This document shows, piece after piece, positions 35,642 through 46,798 of a stretch of DNA of 64,000 nt. Both the position numbers and the translations under genes were made by a program. The first letter of the stretch is position 1, and each line of letters begins with the position of its first letter. The DNA is from Huaxiibacter chinensis. GTDB taxonomy: Bacteria; Pseudomonadota; Gammaproteobacteria; Enterobacterales; Enterobacteriaceae. The notes below the pieces were generated by a model. The model saw nothing but the letters and a program-made list of their open reading frames with translations. It had not been told where the DNA came from and searched no databases. The stretch is from assembly GCF_022171985.1 (NCBI RefSeq), contig NZ_JAJVHF010000001.1, positions 558,001 through 622,000 on the forward strand, given 5' to 3'.

Positions 35642-37180
35642 TTATTTTAAATCTGCATCATCAAAGCTGAAGCCCGTATCCGGCATGATATAGAACCCGG
35701 TCAGCGCTTTGTTATGCGCTGAGACCAGTTTTTCTACCACCAGCGGTACCCACGGCGACTCTTTCCAGAGCGTATCCTGCGCCTCTTTATACAGCCGCGC
35801 TTTCTCATCGGGTTTGGTCGTTTTCAGGGCATCGGTCAGATCCTTATCCACCTGAGGATTGCTGTAAAACGCCGTGTTAAACTGCGTCGGCGGCCAGTTC
35901 TGAGAGGCAAACAGCGGCGACAGCGCCCAGTCCGCTTCACCCGTTGACGCCGTCCAGCCGGTATAGAACATCCGTACACCGCTCTCTTTCTGCCCTTTGC
36001 CTTCCACCTCTGCCGCACGCTGCCCGGCATCCATCGCCGTCAACTGAACCTTGATGCCCACCTGTGCCAGCTGCTGCTGGGTAAATTGCAACACCTTCTG
36101 CGCCGTACTGTGATTATGCGATGACCAGAGCGTGGTGCTGAATCCGTTCGGGAAGCCCGCTTCTTTTAACAGCTCACGCGCGCGGGCGGGATCGTACGGC
36201 CACGGCTGATACGTCTGAGCATACTGAATGGACGGCGGGACCACACCGGTTGCCGGCGTGGCATAGCCCGCAAAGGCCACTTTCACCAGTGCCTGACGAT
36301 TGATGGCATAGTTAATGGCTTCGCGGACCTTCGGATTATCGAACGGCTTTTGCGTCACATTCATACTGATGTAGCGCTGCATGATGGAAGGGCTCGCCAC
36401 CAGTTCAAGCTTGCTGTTTTTTTGCAGAATCGCCGCCTGCTCGTACGGGATCGGGAAAGCAAACTGCGCTTCGCCGGTTTGTAACATCGCCGCACGGGTA
36501 TTGTTATCCACGACCGGACGCCAGGTGATGGTATCCAGCTTCGGCAACCCTTTTTGCCAGTAGCCCGCAAACTTCTTCACCTTCACAAAATCGGTCTGGT
36601 TCCAGGTGTCCAGCGCGTACGGCCCCGTGCCCACCGGATGGAAGCCGATCTCTTTACCGTACTTTTTCAGCGCCGCCGGAGAGATCATCGCCGTCGCCGG
36701 GTGCGCGAGAATATTAATAAACGCCGAGAACGGCTCTTTCAGGGTGATTTTCACCGTCGTCGGATCGACAGCCTCGGTGCTGGCAATGTTTTTATACAGG
36801 TTGTAGCGCTTCAGGCTATTGGCCGGATTGCTGGCGCGATCGAGGTTAACCTTCACCGCCCCGGCATTGAAATCGGTGCCGTCCTGGAACTTCACGCCAC
36901 TGCGCAGTTTCAGGGTATAGACCAGTCCGTCATCCGACACGGTGTAACTTTCTGCCAGCACATTCTGCAGTTTCATGTCTTTATCAAGGCCAAACAGCCC
37001 CTGATAGAACGACTTCGCCACCGCCTGCGACAGGGTATCATTCGCATCATACGGGTCGAGCGTGGTGAAATTGGACGCAACCGCCACCACCACATCTTTG
37101 GCAGCAAACGCGGGCGTGGCCGCCAGGGCAGCGGTGACGCTCGCGGCGAGAAGCCATCGACGAGCAACAAATTGAGTCAT
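35642..37180 (-). CDS. gsiB: glutathione-binding periplasmic protein GsiB
   Basis: 512 residues, signal peptide ([23 protein letters not shown]), then an SBP family 5 fold ([39 protein letters not shown]). It captures glutathione for GsiACD. SBP5 proteins often bind peptides, but the operon context supports glutathione. Confidence 0.95.
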   Translation of the reverse strand: MTQFVARRWLLAASVTAALAATPAFAAKDVVVAVASNFTTLDPYDANDTLSQAVAKSFYQGLFGLDKDMKLQNVLAESYTVSDDGLVYTLKLRSGVKFQDGTDFNAGAVKVNLDRASNPANSLKRYNLYKNIASTEAVDPTTVKITLKEPFSAFINILAHPATAMISPAALKKYGKEIGFHPVGTGPYALDTWNQTDFVKVKKFAGYWQKGLPKLDTITWRPVVDNNTRAAMLQTGEAQFAFPIPYEQAAILQKNSKLELVASPSIMQRYISMNVTQKPFDNPKVREAINYAINRQALVKVAFAGYATPATGVVPPSIQYAQTYQPWPYDPARARELLKEAGFPNGFSTTLWSSHNHSTAQKVLQFTQQQLAQVGIKVQLTAMDAGQRAAEVEGKGQKESGVRMFYTGWTASTGEADWALSPLFASQNWPPTQFNTAFYSNPQVDKDLTDALKTTKPDEKARLYKEAQDTLWKESPWVPLVVEKLVSAHNKALTGFYIMPDTGFSFDDADLK

Positions 37181-37203
37181 TGTGTTCTCCTGCCTGTTAA
37201 TTG

Positions 37204-39075
37204 TTATAACCGCGAAAAGGCATTAGCCTGCGGCGGTGGGGCGACGAAATGACCCGGGCCAACCTCGCGCAAAACCACGCGCTCCATTGACTCACCCCGT
37301 TTACGGATATTGCTTGGCATCTCGTCCTGCAACAGCACGCGCTGTCCATGTCGATGTGCCGGATCGGCGACCGGGACGGCGGCCATCAGTTTGCGGGTGT
37401 AAGGATGCTGGGGATTTTCAAACACCGCCCGCCGCGGGCCGATCTCCACAATCTGCCCCATATACATCACCGCCACGCGATGGCTAATACGTTCAACGAC
37501 CGCCATATCGTGTGAGATAAACAAAAAGGCGATGCCCATTTCCCGCTGTAAATCGAGCAGCAAATTGATGATTTGCGCCCGTATCGAGACATCCAGCGCG
37601 GAGACCGACTCATCGGCGATAACCACCTTCGGGTTCAGCGCCAGCGCCCGGGCGATGCAGATGCGTTGCCGCTGGCCGCCGGAAAATTCGTGTGGATAAC
37701 GCCACGCGTGTTCAGGCTTGAGTCCGACTCGCTCCAGCAGCCAGGCGACACGGCGCTGCGCGTCGTCCCCGTTCAGCAGACCATGGACCCGCAGCGGCTC
37801 CATAATCGAATACCCCACGGTTTGTCGCGGGTCGAGCGAGGCGTAAGGGTCCTGAAAAATAATCTGTATATCCCGGCGCAGCGGTTGCAGCTGGCCGGGC
37901 GCCAGCGTATCGATACGCTCTCCGTTAAAGATGATGCTCCCTTCCTGTGACTCCACTAACCGCAGCAACGCACGCCCGGTGGTGGATTTACCGCAGCCCG
38001 ACTCGCCCACCAGCGCGAGCGTCTCGCCGGGCCACAAATCGAAGCTCACGTTTTCAACCGCATGCACTTCGCGCTTTACGCGGTTAAGGATGCCGCCCCG
38101 CAAAGCAAAGCGGGTGACCAGATCGCGCACCTGCAAAATAGGCTCGCCGGGGATCACGGTATCTTGTTCCGTTTCCGCCTCCTGCTGACCGGGATCGTTC
38201 AGTGAAATCAGCGGAAAACGGCGCGGCAGATCGCTGCCACTCATCGACCCCAGACGCGGCACGGCCGCCAGCAGCGCTTTGGTATAAGGATGAGCAGGAG
38301 CATGAAAAATCTGCTCCACGGTGCCGGTCTCCACGGCCTCGCCCTGATACATCACCAGCACGCGATCGGCAATATCGGCAACGACGCCCATATCGTGGGT
38401 GATAAAAATCACCCCCATCTCCATCTCCTGCTGCAGGACCTTAATCAGCTGCAGGATCTGCGCCTGAATAGTGACGTCCAGGGCGGTGGTCGGTTCATCC
38501 GCAATGAGCACCGCCGGACGACAGGAGAGCGCCATGGCAATCATTACGCGCTGACGCATGCCGCCTGACAGCTGGTGCGGAAAGCGGGACAAAATGGCCT
38601 GGGCCTCAGGAATGCGCACCCGTTCAAGCATGCGCCGGGCCTCTTCCAGCGCATCTTCATGGTTTAACTTCTGGTGCAGACGAATCGACTCGGCGATCTG
38701 CTCGCCCACCGGAAAGACCGGATTCAGCGAGGTCATCGGCTCCTGAAAAATCATCGCAATGTCTGCGCCACGCACCTTTTGCATTTGCGACTGGCTGAGC
38801 GTGGTCAGATCGATCGCAGCCTGGTTGTGCCGCCACAGCAACATGCTGTCGCACGCGACCGTTCCACCCGCCTGCTCCAGAAGACGCATCAGCGATAACG
38901 CGGTGACCGATTTGCCGGACCCCGATTCGCCGACAATCGCCAGCGTTTCGCCACGTTGTAGCGAAAATGACAGATTTTTGACTGCCGGGACCTGTTGCCG
39001 CTCTTCCTGAAACGCAATATTCAGGTTTTGAACCGCCAGGACTTCCCGGCTATCCAGTTCGTTATGTTGCGGCAC
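37204..39075 (-). CDS. gsiA: glutathione ABC transporter ATP-binding protein GsiA
   Basis: 623 residues with two ABC domains in tandem. First: [38 protein letters not shown]. Second: [40 protein letters not shown]. The second has DES rather than the usual DEP/DEA after Walker B; the catalytic glutamate is kept. The frame opens at GTG 39081, but GTG 39075 is five bases after GGGGAG and gives the E. coli length, so I choose it. It is 11 bp after iaaA. Confidence 0.94.
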   Translation of the reverse strand: MPQHNELDSREVLAVQNLNIAFQEERQQVPAVKNLSFSLQRGETLAIVGESGSGKSVTALSLMRLLEQAGGTVACDSMLLWRHNQAAIDLTTLSQSQMQKVRGADIAMIFQEPMTSLNPVFPVGEQIAESIRLHQKLNHEDALEEARRMLERVRIPEAQAILSRFPHQLSGGMRQRVMIAMALSCRPAVLIADEPTTALDVTIQAQILQLIKVLQQEMEMGVIFITHDMGVVADIADRVLVMYQGEAVETGTVEQIFHAPAHPYTKALLAAVPRLGSMSGSDLPRRFPLISLNDPGQQEAETEQDTVIPGEPILQVRDLVTRFALRGGILNRVKREVHAVENVSFDLWPGETLALVGESGCGKSTTGRALLRLVESQEGSIIFNGERIDTLAPGQLQPLRRDIQIIFQDPYASLDPRQTVGYSIMEPLRVHGLLNGDDAQRRVAWLLERVGLKPEHAWRYPHEFSGGQRQRICIARALALNPKVVIADESVSALDVSIRAQIINLLLDLQREMGIAFLFISHDMAVVERISHRVAVMYMGQIVEIGPRRAVFENPQHPYTRKLMAAVPVADPAHRHGQRVLLQDEMPSNIRKRGESMERVVLREVGPGHFVAPPPQANAFSRL

Positions 39076-39086
39076 CCGCACTCCCC

Positions 39087-40025
39087 TTATTCACGATAAA
39101 TTCCGGTGGTTGGCGCGTCGCCCGCATAGCCCCAGGCGCGGTACATGCCTTCACTGTTAAAGGGCAAAGCAACATTCCCCTCGCGATCCACGGCAATCAA
39201 ACCGCCGCTTCCCCCCAGCGCGGGCAATTTTTCCATCACCACGCGCTCGCAGGCTTCCGCGAGGCTTAAATTGCCATAATCCATCAGGGCGGCAATGTCA
39301 TACGCCGCCAGCGTACGGATAAACACTTCCCCCGTTCCGGTGCAGGAGACCGCCGCGCTGGCGTTATTGGCATAGCAGCCCGCGCCGGGTAACGGGCTGT
39401 CACCCACGCGACCCGGCAGCTTATTGGTCATGCCCCCGGTCGAGGTGGCGGCCGCCAGGTTACCCTCTTTGTCGAGCGCCACGGCGCCAACGGTGCCCAT
39501 TTTAGCGCGCTCGTCCAGCGGCGCTGCGTGATCTAACTGCGTTACCCCTCCCGCTCTGGCATCCAGCAACTGCTGGAGACGCTCAGGCGTAGAAAAGGTA
39601 TCGGGCGAAACAGGTTCAACACCCTGTGCGAAGGCAAACTGCTCGGCCCCCTTACCCACCAGCAACACGTGCGGGCTTTGTTCCATTACCAGACGTGCCG
39701 CCAGTATCGGATTACGCAGACGGCTCACGCCCGCTACGGCTCCCGCCTTCAGGGTATTCCCGTCCATCACGCAGGCATCCAGCTCGTGCGTTTCGTCGCG
39801 GGTAAACACCGCGCCAATACCTGCGTTAAACAGCGGACACTCTTCCAGAAGACGCACCGCCTCGGTCACGACGTCCAGCGCACTCTCCCCGCTCTCCAGC
39901 ATCTGCTGGCCCTTTTCCACGATGGAAGACAACGCGTCGATATAACGTTTTTCCTGCTCCGGGTTTAATAACGCACGGGTGATTGCCCCTGCCCCGCCAT
40001 GTATTGCGATAACTGCCTTGCCCAT
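39087..40025 (-). CDS. iaaA: isoaspartyl peptidase / L-asparaginase IaaA
   Basis: 312 residues, Ntn-hydrolase of the plant-type asparaginase family. The precursor self-cleaves before the threonine in [11 protein letters not shown], giving alpha and beta subunits; substrate residues in [15 protein letters not shown] are present. It removes isoaspartyl dipeptides. First gene of the gsi operon, as in E. coli. ATG 40025 gives [13 protein letters not shown]; the frame to 40034 adds three residues. Confidence 0.94.
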   Translation of the reverse strand: MGKAVIAIHGGAGAITRALLNPEQEKRYIDALSSIVEKGQQMLESGESALDVVTEAVRLLEECPLFNAGIGAVFTRDETHELDACVMDGNTLKAGAVAGVSRLRNPILAARLVMEQSPHVLLVGKGAEQFAFAQGVEPVSPDTFSTPERLQQLLDARAGGVTQLDHAAPLDERAKMGTVGAVALDKEGNLAAATSTGGMTNKLPGRVGDSPLPGAGCYANNASAAVSCTGTGEVFIRTLAAYDIAALMDYGNLSLAEACERVVMEKLPALGGSGGLIAVDREGNVALPFNSEGMYRAWGYAGDAPTTGIYRE

Positions 40026-40103
40026 TTCCATCACCCATCAGCGTAAGCGCGCTGCTTTTTCTATAAATATCATTATCGTCGACGGAACTTCAGATGATTT
40101 TTG

Positions 40104-40132
40104 ACTATAGAAAGACGCAACGGTGATGTAAA
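40104..40132 (-). promoter_or_regulatory. sigma70 promoter of iaaA-gsiABCD
   Basis: Minus strand TTTACA, 17-base spacer, TATAGT, about 75 bases upstream of iaaA: close to consensus. Confidence 0.6.
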
Positions 40133-40214
40133 GGGTAAGCCCATCGGGTCATACAGTTAGCGGCACTTTTCTGCCATAATGGGCGCTTTCGTTGTTATCG
40201 CGCAGGAGTAACCC

Positions 40215-41447
40215 ATGGATTTTACCGCCGGACTGATGCCGCTTGAGACGGCACTCACGCAGATGCTCGACCGCATTTCCCCGCTCACCGATCGCGAAAC
40301 GTTACCGCTGTTGCGCTGTTTTGGTCGCGTGATTGCCACCGACATCATCTCTCCGCTAAATGTTCCTGGGTTTGATAATTCGGCGATGGACGGTTACGCC
40401 GTGCGTCTTGCGGATATCCATGCGGGTCAGCCGCTGCCGGTCGCGGGCAAAGCCTTCGCGGGCCAGCCTTATCAGGGCGAGTGGCCGCAGGGAACCTGCA
40501 TTCGCATTATGACCGGCGCGCCGGTTCCCGCAGGCTGCGAGGCGGTGGAGATGCAGGAAGAGACCGAACAAACGGATGCGGGCGTGCGTTTTACCGCCAG
40601 CGTTAAAGCGAACCAGAACATTCGTCGCGCCGGAGAAGATATTGCGCGGGGCGCAACCGTGTTCGCTGCCGGTAAGCAACTGACCGTGGCTGAGCTGCCG
40701 GTCCTGGCCTCGCTCGGCATCGCCAGCGTAGATGTGGTGCGTAAAGTCCGCGTGGCGGTCTTCTCGACCGGTGACGAACTTCAGTTGCCGGGCCAGCCGC
40801 TTGGGGAAGGTCAAATTTATGACACCAACCGTCTGGCCGTGCATCTGATGCTGGAACAGCTGGGCTGCGAGGTGATCAACCTCGGTATCATTCCTGACGA
40901 CCCGGAAAAACTGCGCGCCGCGTTTATTGAAGCAGACCAGTCTGCGGATGTGGTTATTAGCTCCGGCGGCGTCTCCGTGGGCGAAGCGGATTACACCAAA
41001 ACCATGCTGGAAGAGCTGGGCGAAATCGGCTTCTGGAAGCTGGCGATTAAACCCGGTAAACCCTTCGCCTTTGGCAAGCTTCAGCACAGCTGGTTCTGCG
41101 GCCTGCCGGGTAACCCGGTTTCCGCCGCCCTGACCTTCTATCAGCTGGTGATTCCGCTGCTGGCAAAACTTTCTGGCAATACGGCGAACGTTATGCCGGT
41201 TCGCCAGCGCGTACGTGCCGCTACGCGCCTGAAGAAATCCCCTGGACGCCTCGATTTCCAGCGCGGCATCCTCACCCGTAATGCGCAAGGCGCACTTGAA
41301 GTGAGCACCACCGGCCATCAGGGCTCGCATATTTTCAGCTCGTTTAGCCAGGGTAACTGCTTCATTGTGCTCGAACGTGAACGCGGGAACGTTGAAGCAG
41401 GTGAATGGGTTGAGGTCGAAGCGTTCAACCACCTGTTCGGAGGCTGA
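40215..41447 (+). CDS. moeA: molybdopterin molybdotransferase MoeA
   Basis: 410 residues, collinear with E. coli MoeA. Domain III has the MoCF-binding pattern [15 protein letters not shown] and [25 protein letters not shown] is in domain I. It inserts molybdate into adenylylated molybdopterin. GGAG precedes the ATG. The stop codon is joined to the moeB start (TGATG). Confidence 0.97.
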   Translation: MDFTAGLMPLETALTQMLDRISPLTDRETLPLLRCFGRVIATDIISPLNVPGFDNSAMDGYAVRLADIHAGQPLPVAGKAFAGQPYQGEWPQGTCIRIMTGAPVPAGCEAVEMQEETEQTDAGVRFTASVKANQNIRRAGEDIARGATVFAAGKQLTVAELPVLASLGIASVDVVRKVRVAVFSTGDELQLPGQPLGEGQIYDTNRLAVHLMLEQLGCEVINLGIIPDDPEKLRAAFIEADQSADVVISSGGVSVGEADYTKTMLEELGEIGFWKLAIKPGKPFAFGKLQHSWFCGLPGNPVSAALTFYQLVIPLLAKLSGNTANVMPVRQRVRAATRLKKSPGRLDFQRGILTRNAQGALEVSTTGHQGSHIFSSFSQGNCFIVLERERGNVEAGEWVEVEAFNHLFGG

Positions 41448-41449
41448 TG

Positions 41450-42202
41450 ATGACGGTTGAACTGAGCGATCAGGAGATGATGCGCTACAATCGCCAGATT
41501 GTGCTGCGCGGCTTTGATTTCGACGGTCAGGAAGCGCTGAAGGCTGCCAGAGTACTGGTTGTGGGCCTGGGCGGGTTAGGCTGTGCGGCAGCGCAATATC
41601 TGGCGGCCGCTGGTGTCGGTCATATGACGTTACTCGATTTTGATACCGTTTCGGTGTCGAATTTACAGCGTCAGACGCTGCACAGCGAGGCGACACTCGG
41701 TCAGCCTAAGGTGGAATCCGCGCACGCGGCGCTGTCGCGTATCAATCCCAACGTTCAGTTTACCCTGGTCAACGCCCTGCTGGATGACGCTGCGCTCTCC
41801 GCGCTGATCGCACAGCACGATCTGGTGCTGGACTGCACCGATAACGTGGCGATTCGCAATCAACTCAATGCAGGCTGCTTTATTCATAAAACGCCGCTGG
41901 TGTCCGGTGCTGCCATTCGTATGGAAGGCCAAATCAGCGTCTTTACCTGGGCCGAAGGCGAACCCTGCTATCGCTGCCTGAGCCGTCTGTTTGGTGAGAA
42001 CGCGCTCACCTGCGTGGAAGCTGGCGTAATGGCCCCGCTCGTTGGCGTCATCGGTTCGTTGCAGGCGATGGAGGCGATTAAAGTGCTAACGCACTACGGC
42101 ACGCCCGCTGCGGGAAAAATCGTTATGTATGACGCGATGACCTGCCAGTTCCGGGAGATGAAGCTGATGCGTCACCCCGGGTGCGAGGTGTGCGGAGGGT
42201 AA
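41450..42202 (+). CDS. moeB: molybdopterin-synthase adenylyltransferase MoeB
   Basis: 250 residues, E1-like: nucleotide-binding GLGGLGCAAAQYLAAAGVG, adenylation aspartate in LDCTDNVAIRNQLN, and zinc pairs CYRC and CEVC. It activates MoaD by adenylation. Two adjacent ATGs (41447, 41450); the second is six bases from GGAGG and is preferred. Followed by the 71-bp tandem array. Confidence 0.96.
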   Translation: MTVELSDQEMMRYNRQIVLRGFDFDGQEALKAARVLVVGLGGLGCAAAQYLAAAGVGHMTLLDFDTVSVSNLQRQTLHSEATLGQPKVESAHAALSRINPNVQFTLVNALLDDAALSALIAQHDLVLDCTDNVAIRNQLNAGCFIHKTPLVSGAAIRMEGQISVFTWAEGEPCYRCLSRLFGENALTCVEAGVMAPLVGVIGSLQAMEAIKVLTHYGTPAAGKIVMYDAMTCQFREMKLMRHPGCEVCGG

Positions 42203-42204
42203 AT

Positions 42205-42640
42205 CCCTCTTCCCGTGGTGTGGGCATTCGTCTTTTCCCCCTCTCCCGTGGGAGAGGGTCGGGGTGAGGGCATCAGGCCGCACCCCGTGGTGAGGGCATT
42301 CGTCTTTCCCCCTCTCCCGTGGGAGAGGGTTGGGGGTGAGGGCATCAGGCCGCACCCCGTGGTGAGGTTATTCGTAATTCTCCCTCTCCCGTGGGAGAGG
42401 GCCGGGGTGAGGGCATCAGGCCGCACCCCGTGGTGAGGGCATTCGTCTTTCCCCCTCTCCCGTGGGAGAGGGCCGGGGTGAGGGCATCAGGCCGCACCCC
42501 GTGGTGAGGGCATTCGTCTTTCCCCCTCTCCCGTGGGAGAGGGCCGGGGTGAGGGCATCAGACCGCACCCCGTGGTGAGGTATTTGTAATTCTCCCTCTC
42601 CCGTGGGAGAGGGTCGGGGTGAGGGCATCAGGCCGCACCC
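42205..42640. repeat. tandem array A: six copies of a 70-72-bp palindromic unit
   Basis: The core CCCTCTCCCGTGGGAGAGGG occurs at 42239, 42310, 42382, 42453, 42524 and 42594. Each core is followed by GGGGTGAGGGCATCAG and a CACCCCGTGGTGAGG stretch; the end of the unit alternates between two versions (CATTCGTCTTTCC and TATTCGTAATTCT). It fills the gap between convergent moeB and fsaA, in the opposite orientation to arrays B and C. Open frames across it are by-products of the repeat. Confidence 0.93.
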
Positions 42641-42641
42641 A

Positions 42642-43304
42642 TCAAACAGACGCCCTGCCGAACGCCCCCTGCCAGTCCTGCTCAAACTTCACTATCGCCG
42701 CCTCTACCGCCGGTGAGTGAATAAACTGCTGCGCAACGTCCAGTGGCAGGGTGATCGATTCGCAGCCCGCCAGCATACAGTCCAGCGCCTGACGTGGCGT
42801 TTTAAAGCTTGCCGCCAGCACTTTCGACTGGGGAGCATGCAGCGTCAGTAACGTTTGAAGCTCCGTCACGGTCTTGATGCCATCCCCGCCCTGCGCGTCG
42901 ACGCGGTTAACGTAAGGGGCCACATAATCCGCCCCCGCCAGCGCGGAAAACAACCCTTGCGCTGCACCGTATACCGCCGTTCCCAGCGTCGGAATTCCTT
43001 CCGCTTTCAGCATTTTGATTGCCGCCAGACCTTCCGCCGTGACCGGCACTTTTACCACCAGGTCGTTGATAATGGTGCGCAGTTTACGCGCCTCTTCCAC
43101 CATGCCTTCAGCGGTCGGTGCCATAACCTGTGCAAACAGGCGGCCTTTCCCGTCAAGCGCATCGTGCAGCGCGGGCAGCAGCACGTCCAGCGGCGTTTTG
43201 CCTGCCGCCACGATACTGGGGTTAGTTGTCACGCCCGCCAGCGGGAAGATACGCGCCAGCTTTTTTACTGCCGCAACGTCAGATGTGTCGAGATAAAGTT
43301 CCAT
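42642..43304 (-). CDS. fsaA: fructose-6-phosphate aldolase
   Basis: 220 residues, class I aldolase of the transaldolase family: [29 protein letters not shown], Schiff-base lysine in [10 protein letters not shown], and [15 protein letters not shown]. It cleaves fructose 6-phosphate (and 1-deoxy analogues, dihydroxyacetone or hydroxyacetone as donor) to glyceraldehyde 3-phosphate. The frame extends to 43343; ATG 43304 matches E. coli FsaA length. Divergent from the glycyl-radical genes ybiYW, with a shared upstream motif. Confidence 0.95.
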   Translation of the reverse strand: MELYLDTSDVAAVKKLARIFPLAGVTTNPSIVAAGKTPLDVLLPALHDALDGKGRLFAQVMAPTAEGMVEEARKLRTIINDLVVKVPVTAEGLAAIKMLKAEGIPTLGTAVYGAAQGLFSALAGADYVAPYVNRVDAQGGDGIKTVTELQTLLTLHAPQSKVLAASFKTPRQALDCMLAGCESITLPLDVAQQFIHSPAVEAAIVKFEQDWQGAFGRASV

Positions 43305-43362
43305 GATGTCGCCCTCAAATTTAGCCTGCAAATACCCTACCACGGTAAAACCCGCTTAAGAG

Positions 43363-43376
43363 TTGACCTGCGTCAA
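43363..43376. promoter_or_regulatory. candidate FNR box upstream of ybiY
   Basis: TTGAC-CTGC-GTCAA, one base from consensus per half (TTGAT-N4-ATCAA). Anaerobic control would suit an oxygen-sensitive glycyl-radical enzyme. Confidence 0.5.
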
Positions 43377-43382
43377 GATAAC

Positions 43383-43396
43383 TTTCATTCGAAAGT
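43383..43396 (-). promoter_or_regulatory. shared 14-bp motif, site 1 (fsaA/ybiY)
   Basis: Minus strand ACTTTCGAATGAAA, identical to sites at 47285 and 48308. It lies in the divergent fsaA-ybiY gap. Here the core is part of ACTTTC-ATTC-GAAAGT, a near palindrome. Confidence 0.65.
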
Positions 43397-43431
43397 CATT
43401 TAATCTTCATATGCAATAAGAGGGCGAAAAA

Positions 43432-44331
43432 ATGATTTTCAATATTCAGCGTTATTCCACCCACGACGGCCCCGGTATCCGTACCGTGGTGTTCCTGAAA
43501 GGCTGCTCGCTGGGCTGTCGCTGGTGCCAGAATCCTGAAAGCCGCTCCCGCACCCGGGATGTGCTGTTTGACGCACGCCTTTGTCTGGAAGGCTGCGGCC
43601 TGTGCCAGCAGTCGGCGCACGGCATCATCGAACGTGCGCAGAATGGGCTGCTTATCCATCGGGAAAAGCTGAGCGAAAAAACGCTGGATGCCCTCACCGA
43701 CTGCTGCCCGACGCAGGCGCTGACCGTTTGTGGGCAGGAGCAGCAGGTCGCCGATATCATGACGACCGTATTGCGCGACAAACCTTTCTACGATCGCAGC
43801 GGCGGCGGCATTACCCTGTCCGGCGGCGAACCTTTTATGAACCCGACGCTGGCCCTCGCCCTCTTCAAAGCCAGCCACGAGCAAGGGATTCATACTGCCG
43901 TCGAAACCTGTCTGCACGTACCGTGGCATTATATCGAACCCGCTTTACCCTATGTTGATCTGTTCCTCGCCGACCTGAAACACGTCGACAGTGACATCTT
44001 TAAACAGTGGACCGACGGTTCGGCCAAACGCGTGCTGGATAACCTGAAACGTCTGGCGGCTGCCGGGAAACAGATCACCATCCGCGTCCCGCTGATTCAG
44101 GGCTTTAACGCCGATGAAGCGTCGATTACTGCCATTACCAATTTTGCCGCCGATGAACTCAAAGTTCACGACATTCATTTTCTGCCGTATCACACGCTGG
44201 GCATGAACAAATACACCCTGCTCGGCCAACCCTACTCTGCCCCTGACAAACCGCTGGATAATCCTGCGATTCTGGACTTTGCCCAGCATTACGCGCGCCA
44301 GAAAGGGTTAACCGCGACCTTACGAGGATAA
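43432..44331 (+). CDS. ybiY: glycyl-radical enzyme activating enzyme YbiY
   Basis: 299 residues, radical SAM protein with cluster motif CSLGCRWC (CxxxCxxC) and a ferredoxin-like insert with further cysteines ([21 protein letters not shown]). Then [15 protein letters not shown]. It installs the glycyl radical on its partner YbiW, encoded 4 bp downstream. Needs anaerobic conditions. Confidence 0.95.
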   Translation: MIFNIQRYSTHDGPGIRTVVFLKGCSLGCRWCQNPESRSRTRDVLFDARLCLEGCGLCQQSAHGIIERAQNGLLIHREKLSEKTLDALTDCCPTQALTVCGQEQQVADIMTTVLRDKPFYDRSGGGITLSGGEPFMNPTLALALFKASHEQGIHTAVETCLHVPWHYIEPALPYVDLFLADLKHVDSDIFKQWTDGSAKRVLDNLKRLAAAGKQITIRVPLIQGFNADEASITAITNFAADELKVHDIHFLPYHTLGMNKYTLLGQPYSAPDKPLDNPAILDFAQHYARQKGLTATLRG

Positions 44332-44335
44332 ACCT

Positions 44336-46768
44336 ATGACGACCCTGAATCTTAATACCCTCAGCGACCGTATTAAAGCGCATAAAACGGCTCTGGTGCA
44401 CATTGTTAAGCCGCCGGTCTGCACCGAGCGCGCCCGTCACTACACCGAAATGTACCAGCAGCATATGGACAAACCGATCCCGGTGCGTCGGGCACTGGCC
44501 CTGGCGCATCACCTGGCGCAACGCACCATCTGGATCAAACATGATGAGCTGATCGTCGGTAATCAGGCCAGTGAAGTCCGCGCTGCGCCAATCTTCCCGG
44601 AATACACCGTCTCCTGGATTGAAAAAGAGATCGACGATCTGGCCGATCGTCCGGGTGCAGGCTTTGCGGTGAGCGAAGAGAACAAGCGCGTACTGCATGA
44701 ACTCTGTCCGTGGTGGCGCGGCCAGACGGTGCAGGATCGCTGCTACGGCATGTTTACCGATGAGCAAAAAGGCCTGCTGGAAACCGGTATTATTAAAGCG
44801 GAAGGCAACATGACCTCCGGCGACGCGCACCTGGCGGTCAACTTCCCGCTGCTGCTGGAGAAGGGCCTGGACGGGATGCGTGACAAAGTGGCCGAACGTC
44901 GTTCGCGTATTAACCTGACGGTGCTCGACGACCTTCACGGAGAACAGTTCCTGAAAGCGATCGATATTGTGCTGGAAGCCGTCAGCCTGCATATCGAGCG
45001 TTTCGCCACCCTGGCGCGTGAAATGGCGTCTACTGAATCCCGTGAAAGCCGCCGCGATGAGCTGCTGGCAATGGCCGAAAACTGTGATGTGATTGCCCAC
45101 CAGCCGCCAAAAACCTTCTGGCAGGCGCTGCAGCTGTGCTACTTCATCCAGCTGATTCTGCAGATTGAGTCCAACGGTCACTCCGTGTCGTTTGCCCGCA
45201 TGGACCAGTATCTCTATCCGTACTACCGCCGTGACGTGGAGCTGAATCAGAGCCTGGATCGCGAACAGGCTATCGAACTGCTGCACAGCTGCTGGCTGAA
45301 GCTGCTAGAGGTGAACAAAATCCGCTCCGGCTCGCACTCCAAAGCTTCTGCGGGCAGCCCGCTGTATCAGAACGTCACCATTGGCGGACAGACGCTGGTG
45401 AACGGTGAGCCCATGGACGCGGTCAACCCGCTCAGCTATGCGATTCTGGAATCCTGCGGTCGTCTGCGCTCCACGCAGCCAAACCTGAGCGTGCGTTACC
45501 ATGCGGGGATGAGCAATGACTTCCTCGACGCCTGCGTGCAGGTGATCCGCTGCGGCTTTGGTATGCCCGCATTTAACAACGATGAGATCGTGATTGCGGA
45601 ATTCATCAAGCTCGGCGTTGAGAAAGAAGACGCCTACGACTACGCCGCCATCGGCTGCATCGAAACCGCCGTCGGCGGCAAATGGGGCTATCGCTGCACC
45701 GGGATGAGCTTTATCAACTTTGCCCGCGTGATGCTGGCAGCGCTGGAGGGCGGCCGTGACGCCACCAGCGGTAGGGTGTTCCTGCCGCAGGAAAAAGCGC
45801 TCTCTGCCGGTAACTTCGATAACTTTGAGGAGGTGATGGCGGCGTGGGATACGCAGATCCGCTACTACACCCGTAAATCTATCGAGATCGAGTACGTGGT
45901 CGACACCATGCTGGAAGAGAACGTCCACGATATCCTCTGCTCCGCGCTGGTGGATGACTGCATAGAACGCGCGAAAAGCATCAAACAAGGCGGCGCGAAG
46001 TATGACTGGGTATCAGGCCTGCAGGTGGGTATTGCTAATCTGGGCAACAGCCTGGCCGCGGTGAAAAAACTGGTGTTTGATCAGGGGATCATCGGTCAAC
46101 AGCAGCTGGCCGCCGCGCTGGCGGATGATTTCGACGGGCTGACCCACGAGCAGCTGCGCCAGCGTCTGATCAACGGCGCACCGAAATACGGTAACGATGA
46201 CGACAGCGTTGACCTGCTGCTGACCCGGGCCTACCAGACCTATATCGAGGAGCTGAAGCAGTATCACAACCCGCGCTACGGTCGCGGCCCGTTTGGGGGG
46301 AATTATTACGCGGGGACGTCGTCTATTTCTGCAAACGTGCCGTTCGGGGCAGCCACCATGGCAACGCCGGATGGGCGTAAAGCGCATACGCCGCTGGCGG
46401 AAGGGGCAAGCCCGGCCTCCGGAACTGACCACCTCGGGCCGACGGCGGTGATTGGCTCTGTCGGTAAGCTGCCGACCGAAGCGATTCTGGGCGGCGTGTT
46501 GCTCAATCAGAAGCTGAATCCGGCGACGCTGGAAAACGACAGCGACCGCCAGAAGCTGATGATCCTGCTGCGGACCTTCTTCGAGGTGCATAAAGGCTGG
46601 CATATTCAGTACAACATCGTCTCGCGTGATACCTTGCTCGAGGCGAAGAAACACCCCGACCAGTATCGCGACCTGGTGGTGCGTGTCGCGGGATACTCCG
46701 CGTTCTTTACCGCTCTGTCGCCGGACGCGCAGGACGATATTATTGCGCGTACCGAGCATACGCTGTAA
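44336..46768 (+). CDS. ybiW: glycyl-radical enzyme YbiW (PFL-like)
   Basis: 810 residues, pyruvate-formate-lyase family. The active-site cysteine region is AAIGCIETAVGGKWGYR (single cysteine, as in dehydratase/lyase subgroups, not the PFL Cys-Cys pair). The C-terminal glycyl-radical loop is VRVAGYSAFFTAL. So it is not a true formate acetyltransferase despite older naming. Recent work, as I recall, assigns E. coli YbiW to 1,5-anhydroglucitol-6-phosphate ring opening, giving 1-deoxyfructose 6-phosphate for FsaA to cleave; the adjacency of fsaA supports this. Confidence 0.94.
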   Translation: MTTLNLNTLSDRIKAHKTALVHIVKPPVCTERARHYTEMYQQHMDKPIPVRRALALAHHLAQRTIWIKHDELIVGNQASEVRAAPIFPEYTVSWIEKEIDDLADRPGAGFAVSEENKRVLHELCPWWRGQTVQDRCYGMFTDEQKGLLETGIIKAEGNMTSGDAHLAVNFPLLLEKGLDGMRDKVAERRSRINLTVLDDLHGEQFLKAIDIVLEAVSLHIERFATLAREMASTESRESRRDELLAMAENCDVIAHQPPKTFWQALQLCYFIQLILQIESNGHSVSFARMDQYLYPYYRRDVELNQSLDREQAIELLHSCWLKLLEVNKIRSGSHSKASAGSPLYQNVTIGGQTLVNGEPMDAVNPLSYAILESCGRLRSTQPNLSVRYHAGMSNDFLDACVQVIRCGFGMPAFNNDEIVIAEFIKLGVEKEDAYDYAAIGCIETAVGGKWGYRCTGMSFINFARVMLAALEGGRDATSGRVFLPQEKALSAGNFDNFEEVMAAWDTQIRYYTRKSIEIEYVVDTMLEENVHDILCSALVDDCIERAKSIKQGGAKYDWVSGLQVGIANLGNSLAAVKKLVFDQGIIGQQQLAAALADDFDGLTHEQLRQRLINGAPKYGNDDDSVDLLLTRAYQTYIEELKQYHNPRYGRGPFGGNYYAGTSSISANVPFGAATMATPDGRKAHTPLAEGASPASGTDHLGPTAVIGSVGKLPTEAILGGVLLNQKLNPATLENDSDRQKLMILLRTFFEVHKGWHIQYNIVSRDTLLEAKKHPDQYRDLVVRVAGYSAFFTALSPDAQDDIIARTEHTL

Positions 46769-46798
46769 GGCGGCGTGTCGGGGGGATGTGCGCGCTGG

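Noticed and set aside
40356..41696. 446-codon minus-strand frame opposite moeA/moeB
   Set aside because: Complement of two certain genes; open only because of GC-rich codon bias.
44159..45286. 375-codon minus-strand frame opposite ybiW
   Set aside because: Antisense shadow of the glycyl-radical enzyme gene; histidine- and arginine-rich translation without domains.
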